A program made the translations under genes and the position numbers. The notes beneath the pieces were generated by a model that was not told the origin of the DNA, did no database searches, and saw only the letters and a program-made list of their open reading frames with translations. Below are positions 1-4,388 of a stretch of DNA of 5,449 nt, piece after piece; position 1 is the stretch's first letter; the number at the start of each line of letters is the position of its first letter. The DNA is from JBHEKP01 sp041859375 (GTDB taxonomy: Bacteria > Hydrogenedentota > Hydrogenedentia > Hydrogenedentales > CAITNO01): positions 1 to 5,449 of the forward strand of contig JBHEKP010000272.1 in NCBI GenBank assembly GCA_041859375.1, read 5' to 3'.

Positions 1-223
1 GCGTTCCGTCAAAAACCGCCGTGCCCCCCGCCGTTTCCGCAACGGCCTCCCCCGTTGCCCCAATCCAAACCCTCCTCACATCATTGTCAGGAAGCCCCTG
101 CGCGGTGGTGTGAGCCTCGTGCCTCTCCTGCGCAAACACCCCAACCTCAACCAAAGGTTCCCCATCGCAGAATCCCGCCGCTCCTGCCAAACAAACCATC
201 ACACTCAACAACATCAATCTCAT
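1..223 (-). CDS. Secreted beta-propeller (two-component-regulator-propeller-like) protein, N-terminal fragment
   Basis: The reading frame starts at ATG 221-223 and stays open to the left edge, giving 74 complete codons. GGAG at 233-236 and the overlapping AGAGG at 230-234 provide a ribosome site 6-9 bases upstream. A GTG lies directly before the ATG and could also serve. Residues 1-19 look like a signal peptide: MRLM, then a hydrophobic stretch LLSVMVCLAGAAGF. Residues 43-50 (GLPDNDVR) and 65-73 (AGGTAVFDG) resemble the blade consensus of two-component-regulator propellers and related periplasmic beta-propellers, in which a GLP-x-N-DV turn is followed by a G-G-x-A-x-F-D-G turn. The protein is therefore probably exported and propeller-shaped; ligand and function cannot be told from one blade. 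It is co-directional with the glycosyltransferase gene upstream, but the 209-bp repeat-filled gap makes a shared transcript uncertain. The fold is inferred from one blade only. Confidence 0.72.
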   Translation of the reverse strand, partial: MRLMLLSVMVCLAGAAGFCDGEPLVEVGVFAQERHEAHTTAQGLPDNDVRRVWIGATGEAVAETAGGTAVFDGT

Positions 224-260
224 CACTAACCTCTCCAATCGTCCACTCCGTCCACAAAGC

Positions 261-370
261 CCACCCTCTTAAGTCCCCTTTTGAAGGGGGATTTAGGGGG
301 ATGTTCCACCACGCCCACCTCCGTCCACCCTCTTAAGTCCCCCTTTGAAGGGGGATTTAGGGGGATGTTC
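261..370. repeat. Pair of 46-bp palindromic (REP-like) elements
   Basis: Bases 261-306 and 325-370 are the same 46-bp sequence with one mismatch, in direct orientation, 64 bp apart start to start. Each begins CCACCCTCTTAAG and ends GGGGGATGTTC. Each holds a dyad, TCCCCCTT-TG-AAGGGGGA in the second copy (one broken pair in the first), followed by a second G5 run. C-rich/G-rich palindromes of this general form are familiar to me as dispersed repeats in many environmental bacterial genomes. The elements lie downstream of the glycosyltransferase gene and upstream of the propeller gene. They could fold in RNA and protect or end a transcript, but no T-run follows on either strand, so I do not call a terminator. 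Confidence 0.85.
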
Positions 371-385
371 TCGCACCTCCACTTC

Positions 386-421
386 TGTCCATTTCGTCCA
401 TACCGTCCATACCGTCCATCC
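386..421. repeat. 9-bp tandem repeat, four units
   Basis: Four 9-bp units run head to tail: TGTCCATTT (386-394), CGTCCATAC (395-403), CGTCCATAC (404-412) and CGTCCATCC (413-421). The same core recurs at 240-248, 249-257 and 322-330, i.e. on the outer side of the first 46-bp palindrome and between the two. The palindromes therefore sit within a scattered CGTCCA array. The array ends 11 bp short of the glycosyltransferase stop codon. No gene is supported here; the repeat reads as WT-rich peptide in one frame only because its period is a multiple of three. Confidence 0.8.
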
Positions 422-432
422 CTCTTCCCACC

Positions 433-1947
433 CTACCGGTAACTCTTGAATTTCACCCACAACTCCCCGAAAGGCGCCTTCGGCTCCCGGCACACAAACA
501 CGGGCCGGACGGGGTCTGACTGGGTGATCCACGGGCAGGTGGCTTCGGCGGCCTCCGTCACCTTGCCGAAGCACTCCCGCAGCAGGTCCTCCTTGTAGCC
601 GAAGACGATGACGCATTCCCCCGAGGCACCCTGCGGCCCCCAGAGATAATAGGCGTTGTTCCCGCCTATCCCCGGGGGGAGGCCCATTTCCCCGCCAAGC
701 ACATTCGCCTGGGAGGCGACATCATAGGTACTGGCCAGTATGACGCACTCCCGCCGGTCTCCCTCCGGAAGGCTGTCATGCACCCGATTGAACACCTCAA
801 GCTGTTCCCGTCTGCCCAGTTCAAAGCGGAAATCAAAGGTCAGGTCCGAAGGATGCTCAATCAGGAACCCGATCACCCTGCTGATGTACCGTTCCTTCCA
901 TTCAAGCGATCCCACCGGGGTCACCATGGGGAGGAAAAGAAGCGCCATTGCCGCGAGCGCGGCGGACAATGCGACCCGTCCGGGCCGCCGCCACCGCCCC
1001 AGAAACACCGCCCCGCCCGCCATCAGCATCGGGTACGCCGGGGCGAGGTAATACACTTTGGCCTGGAAGATGAGCATGATCGCCAGCACCGTGGCGAAGA
1101 TCCAGCCGAACATGCGGAAGGGCCGTCCTTCCGCGGTCCTGAAAAAGAAGCGGAACGCGGCAACCCACACAAAAACGTTGAAGAGGTTGAAGAGCACAAG
1201 CTGCGCCACAATAAACTGGGACCGGGGCGTGTCCTGCATCTCCGTGGCGTTCAGGTTCCGCACAAATTCGAGGGTGGCCCAGTCGTTGTGGTACTGCCAC
1301 AGCAGGTTGGGCATGAACAGCAGCAGGGCGGCGAGCCCGCCAATCCACGGCCAGGGCGTGATCAGGTCCCTGCGGCGCTGGGTCATGATCATCCCCGCCG
1401 CCATGCCGGCGCCCAGAAACAGGGTGGTGTGCTTGTTCAGCAGCGACAGCCCCGCCACCACACCGATGACCACCCACCACCGGGGGTTATCGTCGCGGCA
1501 CAGGGAGACCAGCAGGTGCGCCGCCGCCAGCCAGAAGAACACCTCGAAGCAGGGGATGTTCAAAAAGGCCCCCATCCGCAGCATCATGGGCGCGCAAATG
1601 AAGCTCAGCGCCGCCAGAAACTCGCCGAAGCGTCCCGCCCCCATCCGCCGCGCCAGCCAGCCCGTGAGCAGGCAGTTCACCCCGAGGATGAGCGCGGGGA
1701 AAAGGCGCAGCGCGAAAAGGTTCACGCCAAAAAGCCCCGTGGCAACCCGCGCCACCAGGGCGATGAACGGGGGATGGTCCACATAACCCCATGCCGGGTT
1801 TTGGCCGCAGACAATGAAATACAGCTCGTCCCCGTGAAAATCGTACTGGCGGTTCACCGCAAGGTGAAACAGGCACAGGCAAAAACCCATGATGGCCGCG
1901 CACCACGGCGCGCTGCCGGAAAGGGGGGGCTTGTGCTCGTTTTCCAA
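433..1947 (-). CDS. Family-39/PMT_2-type membrane glycosyltransferase
   Basis: This 504-residue integral membrane protein belongs to the PMT/ArnT-like superfamily, which transfers a sugar from a polyprenyl-phosphate donor to protein, lipid or cell-wall acceptors on the outer face of the inner membrane. Residues 35-41 (YDFHGDE) carry the paired acidic residues D40-E41 expected in the first periplasmic loop, followed by WGYVDHPP at 53-60, a hallmark of bacterial members. Many hydrophobic segments follow to about residue 350. The C-terminal 150 residues are soluble and include GGNNAYYLWGP at about 428-438, close to the G-H-N-S-Y-W-L-W-G-P motif common in this group. The start is TTG: GGAG lies 7 bases upstream at 1955-1958, no ATG or GTG occurs between it and the upstream in-frame TAG, and the next ATG (residue 20) would cut into the first membrane segment. 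Donor and acceptor are unknown. It is transcribed away from the DUF1080 gene. Confidence 0.92.
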   Translation of the reverse strand: MENEHKPPLSGSAPWCAAIMGFCLCLFHLAVNRQYDFHGDELYFIVCGQNPAWGYVDHPPFIALVARVATGLFGVNLFALRLFPALILGVNCLLTGWLARRMGAGRFGEFLAALSFICAPMMLRMGAFLNIPCFEVFFWLAAAHLLVSLCRDDNPRWWVVIGVVAGLSLLNKHTTLFLGAGMAAGMIMTQRRRDLITPWPWIGGLAALLLFMPNLLWQYHNDWATLEFVRNLNATEMQDTPRSQFIVAQLVLFNLFNVFVWVAAFRFFFRTAEGRPFRMFGWIFATVLAIMLIFQAKVYYLAPAYPMLMAGGAVFLGRWRRPGRVALSAALAAMALLFLPMVTPVGSLEWKERYISRVIGFLIEHPSDLTFDFRFELGRREQLEVFNRVHDSLPEGDRRECVILASTYDVASQANVLGGEMGLPPGIGGNNAYYLWGPQGASGECVIVFGYKEDLLRECFGKVTEAAEATCPWITQSDPVRPVFVCREPKAPFGELWVKFKSYR

Positions 1948-2010
1948 GGGGGTGCTCCGGTGCCGTTGCGTGTGATTGAAAATATAAACCGTCTCAGGCT
2001 AACATGCCCC
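1948..2010. promoter_or_regulatory. Divergent promoter spacer
   Basis: This 63-bp spacer separates the starts of the glycosyltransferase (minus) and DUF1080 (plus) genes and must hold or overlap promoters for both unless they lie inside the coding regions. The only AT-rich patch is GAAAATATAAAC at 1978-1989. It contains TATAAA (plus, 1983-1988) and TATATT (minus), possible -10 hexamers, but neither has a good -35 at 16-18 bp. No clear operator dyad is visible. Confidence 0.3.
1955..1958 (-). promoter_or_regulatory. Ribosome binding site that fixes the TTG start
   Basis: On the minus strand GGAG is followed by seven bases (CACCCCC) and then the TTG at 1945-1947. Its spacing is ideal, and it is the only Shine-Dalgarno-like site seen near the 5' end of the glycosyltransferase frame. 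It therefore decides for TTG over the downstream ATG at 1888-1890. Confidence 0.7.
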
Positions 2011-2721
2011 ATGATTACTTTACAAAACACACCGAAAATTGGGACTGTCCGGCGCTGCCTTCTCTGGCTGCCGCTGGCCGTCGTGGTGCTCGCGGGCGCG
2101 GCATTTGCCGCCCCGGAGAAAAGCGCGCTGGAGGCCGATCCTGCGGGATGGGTGGATCTGATGCCCGCCGCCGATCTGAAGGGCTGGTCCCGCGTGCCCG
2201 TGCCGCCGGGCGATCCCCTCGGCAGGGAGCAATGGTCCGTTGAAGGCGGGGGGGAGGGCAAAATGCTCGTCTGCGCCGGCGACGGCGGCCACGACATGCT
2301 CCTCTGCGACCGTGAATTCGGCGACGCCGTGCTCCATGTCGAGTTCCGCTACACCAAAATCGAGGGCAAGGCCGGGTACAACAGCGGCATCTACGTGCGC
2401 AACTCCAAGGACGGCGCGCTCTGGCACCAGGCCCAGATTGGCGACGCCACCGGCGGCTACCTCTTTGGCGAAACGCCCGGCCCCGACGGGAACAAGAAGT
2501 TCTTCACCACCACCGACGGGGTGAAGGACGGCCGGGTCAAGCCCGCGGGCGAGTGGAACACCCTGGAGATCACCGCGCGCGGCAACACCCTCACCCTCTG
2601 GGTCAACGGCGCCGTCACCTGCGAGATCAGGGACTGCGGCAACCCCAAGGGCCTGGTGGGTGTCGAGGGCGAGGGCTTCCGCATCGAATTCCGCAGCATC
2701 AAAATCAAGGAACTGCGCTGA
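2011..2721 (+). CDS. Secreted DUF1080 (3-keto-disaccharide hydrolase-type) protein
   Basis: This 236-residue protein has a signal peptide (RR at 14-15, hydrophobic 16-33, likely cleavage after AFA at 31-33) and then a single DUF1080 domain. That domain has a concanavalin-like beta-sandwich fold and is annotated as 3-keto-glycoside/3-keto-disaccharide hydrolase-like. Family features are visible in order: GWVDLMPAADLKGW (46-59), NSGIYVR (124-130), HQAQIGD (139-145), GEWNTLEI (180-187), a WVNG turn near 197-200 and the closing strand FRIEFRSIKIKEL (223-235). It probably acts in the periplasm or at the surface on carbohydrate, but its substrate is not shown. The ATG at 2011 is chosen because it places a normal signal peptide at the N-terminus. 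The frame runs open far upstream (from 778) only because it is antisense to the GC-rich glycosyltransferase gene. No strong ribosome site is seen (CAGG at 1996-1999 is far). The small membrane-protein gene follows after 120 bp. Confidence 0.93.
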   Translation: MITLQNTPKIGTVRRCLLWLPLAVVVLAGAAFAAPEKSALEADPAGWVDLMPAADLKGWSRVPVPPGDPLGREQWSVEGGGEGKMLVCAGDGGHDMLLCDREFGDAVLHVEFRYTKIEGKAGYNSGIYVRNSKDGALWHQAQIGDATGGYLFGETPGPDGNKKFFTTTDGVKDGRVKPAGEWNTLEITARGNTLTLWVNGAVTCEIRDCGNPKGLVGVEGEGFRIEFRSIKIKELR

Positions 2722-2800
2722 CACGGCGGCCGGCCCCATCCATGCCTCTTTCCCCATCCTTCCGAAACTGAACCGGAGCGGGGGAGGTCTTTCTTTCAGG

Positions 2801-2832
2801 TTTCGCCGCGCCCCTCATGGGCGGCGTCGAAA
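2801..2832 (+). promoter_or_regulatory. Hairpin abutting the ribosome site of the small membrane-protein gene
   Basis: TTTCG (2801-2805) pairs with CGAAA (2828-2832). After a C/T mismatch, CGC (2807-2809) pairs with GCG (2824-2826); then, with one bulged G, GCCC (2810-2813) pairs with GGGC (2819-2822) around a CTCAT loop. That gives 12 base pairs. The last two paired bases are the first two of the strong Shine-Dalgarno AAGGAGG (2831-2837) used by the gene at 2842. There is no following T-run, so it is not an intrinsic terminator. It could modulate translation or mark a processing end between the two plus-strand genes. Folding was done by eye. Confidence 0.45.
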
Positions 2833-2841
2833 GGAGGACCG

Positions 2842-3246
2842 ATGAACCGCACCGCGCTCGTGAAAACAACGGCGGCCTGCGCCGTTGCCGTCGCCCTGGG
2901 CCTGCTGGAGGCGGCCTGGACCACCCCCTCCGCGCCGGGGGCAACCCGCGCCATGCTGGGCTCCTTCGGCATCGGCGTCGTGCTGGCCGTGGTCTGCTGG
3001 CCGAGGCTCTGGTGGGTGCCCGCACTGGGCATGCTGGAGGAACTCGTCCAAATCTTCGTCGGCCAGCTCCCGCCCGTGCGCCCCACGCTGCACCAGGCCC
3101 TCTTCACCCACTGGTCCGCCTCCTTCACCGTCGTGAACCTCTACCCCTACATCACCTTCCCGCTGATCGCCCTTGCCGGGGAACTGCTCCACCGGCGTCT
3201 CCGGCGGCGCAACCCCGCCATCCCCCTGGGCACGCCGGTCTCCTGA
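2842..3246 (+). CDS. Small membrane protein of unknown function
   Basis: The ATG is preceded by AAGGAGG at 2831-2837 with a 4-base spacer, the strongest ribosome site in the window, so the gene is likely real. The 134-residue product has about three hydrophobic segments: 10-26, 39-65 (interrupted by the PRLWW patch at 54-58) and 100-116. A conserved-looking loop between them contains MLEELVQIF (64-72) and PTLHQALFTHW (81-91). The tail 117-124 is strongly basic (HRRLRRRN), which by the positive-inside rule places it in the cytoplasm. I do not recognise the family. The EE pair and two histidines could be functional, but there is no CPBP-protease EExxxR motif. The last residues (PLGTPVS) and the stop codon are encoded by the first unit of the 32-bp tandem repeat. 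It may be cotranscribed with the DUF1080 gene. Confidence 0.78.
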   Translation: MNRTALVKTTAACAVAVALGLLEAAWTTPSAPGATRAMLGSFGIGVVLAVVCWPRLWWVPALGMLEELVQIFVGQLPPVRPTLHQALFTHWSASFTVVNLYPYITFPLIALAGELLHRRLRRRNPAIPLGTPVS

Positions 3247-3352
3247 TTACCCCTTCCCTGGGCACGCCAGTCCCCTGATTAGCCTCCCCCTGGGCACGCC
3301 AATCTCCCGATGGCCTCTCCCTGGGCACGCCAATCTCCTGATTGGCCCCTTG
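3226..3352. repeat. Four-copy 32-bp tandem repeat with internal dyad
   Basis: The core CTGGGCACGCC recurs at 3226-3236, 3258-3268, 3290-3300 and 3321-3331, a period of 32, 32 and 31 bp. Each unit continues with an AATCTCCTGATTGGCCCC-like segment. In the last unit GCCAATC (3329-3335) and GATTGGC (3340-3346) form a perfect 7-bp stem with a TCCT loop; the dyad is progressively degraded in copies 3, 2 and 1. The array fills the gap between the convergent ends of the membrane-protein gene (stop 3244-3246, inside unit 1) and the isomerase gene (stop 3364-3366). RNA hairpins from either strand could help separate convergent transcripts, but no T-tract is present. It is not a CRISPR array, as there are no unique spacers. 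Confidence 0.88.
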
Positions 3353-3363
3353 CTCTATTCCCC

Positions 3364-3918
3364 TCACTGCCCCATGTCGAGGCTGTTCACCTTCGCGCAC
3401 GCGTCCTTCAGGAACCCCGCAAACTCATCCAGCCCCTCCGTGTGCCTCGTCTCCATCCACACGTCCACCATCTCCTTCGCCATCCAAGGCGCGACAATCA
3501 TCGCCCCCATCGTGAGCACGTTGGAGTTGTTGATCGCCCGCGCCATCTTCGCCGAAAACACCGACTCCACGCACACCGCGCTTACGCCCTTGAACTTGTT
3601 CGCCACAATGCTCATGCCCGCGCCCGTGCCGCAGAAAAGGATGGCCCGCTCCGCCTTGCCCTCCTGCAGCAGTTTCGCCGCCGCCGGGGCCGCGTCAAAA
3701 TAGGGCATGTCCGCGCCCTTCACCGCCCCCACATCCGCCACCTCGTGCCCCTTCTTCTCCAGATGCTCCTTGACGGCGTCCTTCAGCTCCACGGCAAAGG
3801 GGTCCGCTGCGACAACAATCTTCATCTTTCTATTCTCCTCGCTGGCCGCCATTCGGGGAATGCACGCCGCCACGGCGGCGGCCCCGATCCCGGCCTGTAA
3901 AAATGTGCGGCGTTTCAC
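3364..3918 (-). CDS. RpiB/LacA/LacB-family sugar-phosphate isomerase with Tat-type leader
   Basis: From the GTG at 3916-3918 the protein has 184 residues. GGAGG at 3927-3931 lies 8 bases upstream and supports this start. Residues 1-25 form a Tat-type leader: KRRTFLQ with twin arginines at 3-4, hydrophobic 9-18, and VAAC at 16-19, which also fits a lipobox. From M32 the protein is a normal-length RpiB/LacAB domain (153 residues): KIVVAAD (33-39), the CGTGAGMS loop (96-103) with the presumed catalytic base C96, NKFKG (107-111) and NNSNVLTMGA (130-139). Known RpiB enzymes interconvert ribose- and ribulose-5-phosphate (or galactose/tagatose-6-phosphate for LacAB). Compared with E. coli RpiB from memory, the His after the N-terminal Asp is P40, and the His of the RQHND segment is I129, so the substrate may differ. 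An internal ATG (3823-3825) with its own ribosome site could give a cytoplasmic form. Confidence 0.9.
   Translation of the reverse strand: MKRRTFLQAGIGAAAVAACIPRMAASEENRKMKIVVAADPFAVELKDAVKEHLEKKGHEVADVGAVKGADMPYFDAAPAAAKLLQEGKAERAILFCGTGAGMSIVANKFKGVSAVCVESVFSAKMARAINNSNVLTMGAMIVAPWMAKEMVDVWMETRHTEGLDEFAGFLKDACAKVNSLDMGQ
3835..3840 (-). promoter_or_regulatory. Internal ribosome site for a possible cytoplasmic isomerase
   Basis: On the minus strand GAGGAG (3835-3840) stands 9 bases before the in-frame ATG at 3823-3825 (residue 32 of the long form). The short form would begin MKIVVAAD, exactly where ordinary RpiB proteins begin. It may simply be the codons for the SEEN stretch after the leader, so use as a start is unproven. 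Confidence 0.4.
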
Positions 3919-3926
3919 GGCAAATG

Positions 3927-3931
3927 CCTCC
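3927..3931 (-). promoter_or_regulatory. Ribosome site for the GTG start of the isomerase long form
   Basis: GGAGG on the minus strand is followed by CATTTGCC and then the GTG at 3916-3918. It fixes the start at the beginning of the twin-arginine leader, and argues against a longer frame that runs on upstream through the 94-bp repeat. Confidence 0.7.
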
Positions 3932-4030
3932 GGATTCCCGTGCCGCACCCTCGCGGCACCCCCCGAGTGTAGACAAGCCCCCGCCCCCCGCGCAACCGCC
4001 AGCCCCCTTCTTCTTCCCTCTCCTCTTCTT

Positions 4031-4124
4031 CCGTGTGTTCCGTCCCTTCCGTGGTTAATCCTCCTCTCTTCTTTGTGTCCCTTGTGTCCCTTGTGTCCCT
4101 TGTGGTTAAAAAAATCCTTTCTTG
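4031..4124. repeat. 94-bp interspersed repeat, copy A
   Basis: This copy matches 4293-4386 without gaps, in the same orientation and exactly 262 bp away, with about five mismatches. It is itself built of 9-bp units in two blocks, each closed by GTGGTTAA. The first is of the TTCCGTGTG/TTCCGTCCC type (units from 4029, 4038 and 4047). The second is of the CTTGTGTCC type (units from 4072, 4081, 4090 and 4099). On the minus strand it reads TTAACCAC followed by AAGGGACAC units. I recognise TTAACCAC-plus-9-mer arrays as recurrent intergenic sequences in many environmental bacterial genomes, where they generate spurious HKGHKG-type proteins; function is unknown to me. Confidence 0.88.
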
Positions 4125-4179
4125 CCCCCACATCTAACGGATGCAACATCGCCGTCACTCCCCGCACCTTTTATGGAGT

Positions 4180-4198
4180 GCGGCGGCAGCGACGCCGC
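4180..4198. repeat. Short GC palindrome (REP-like)
   Basis: GCGGCG (4180-4185) and CGCCGC (4193-4198) form a perfect 6-bp stem with a 7-base loop, followed by TTTT at 4199-4202 on the plus strand. The surrounding ATGGAGTGCGGCGGCAGCG text resembles a dispersed element I associate with spurious ECGGS-type peptides. It could act as a weak intrinsic terminator on the plus strand, though no plus-strand gene ends nearby. Confidence 0.5.
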
Positions 4199-4292
4199 TT
4201 TTCCCTCTCACACAAATCCCCACCCGCCCCGCGTCCCCCGCCAAGCCCTTCATTCCCCTTCTTCTTCACCCTCTTCCTCTTCTCCTCCTCCT

Positions 4293-4386
4293 CCGTGTTT
4301 TCCGTCTCTTCCGTGGTTAATCCTCCTCTCTTCTTTTTGTCCCTTGTGTCCTTTGTGTCCCTTGTGGTTAAAAAAATCCTTTCTTC
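4293..4386. repeat. 94-bp interspersed repeat, copy B
   Basis: This is the second copy of the 4031-4124 element, including the seven-A run after GTGGTTA. It ends 2 bp from the methyltransferase stop codon (4389-4391), so on the minus strand transcription leaves the gene straight into the repeat, where the A-run reads as GGATTTTTTTAACC. A T7 tract so close to the stop could help termination, but no GC-rich stem precedes it. Confidence 0.88.
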
Positions 4387-4388
4387 CC

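Larger units (their letters stand above)
3919..4388. other. Gene-free, repeat-filled spacer
   Basis: This 470-bp stretch between the methyltransferase 3' end and the isomerase 5' end holds no convincing gene. Open frames that cross it are low-complexity reading of repeats (HKG, TRD and SSS-type peptides). Its contents are two 94-bp repeat copies, their pyrimidine-rich leaders (about 4005-4030 and 4256-4292), a short GC palindrome, and about 110 bp next to the isomerase that must carry its ribosome site and presumably its promoter. I could not pick out a convincing promoter. Confidence 0.7.

Noticed and set aside
55..336. 93-residue plus-strand frame rich in P and S
   Set aside because: It overlaps the propeller gene antisense and then reads through the 46-bp palindrome; the composition is not protein-like.
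1058..1786. 242-residue plus-strand frame
   Set aside because: It is a shadow of the glycosyltransferase gene on the other strand, with no domain sense and no ribosome site.
778..2010. Long plus-strand open frame leading into the DUF1080 gene (would make a 647-residue protein)
   Set aside because: It is antisense to the well-supported glycosyltransferase gene, its product is low-complexity and rich in R, P, H and Q, and a normal signal peptide begins at the ATG at 2011.
3226..3352. CRISPR array
   Set aside because: Only four units with a 31-32 bp period and no unique spacers between them; a plain tandem repeat fits.
3919..4167. N-terminal extension of the isomerase frame beyond the GTG (start at 4167)
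   Set aside because: The extra residues are translated repeat (HKGHKG and RRGEGRRR type); the GGAGG-supported GTG at 3916-3918 starts directly at a twin-arginine leader.
4180..4202. Intrinsic terminator on the plus strand
   Set aside because: The stem is only 6 bp with four T's, and no plus-strand gene ends within 900 bp upstream; kept only as a palindrome.
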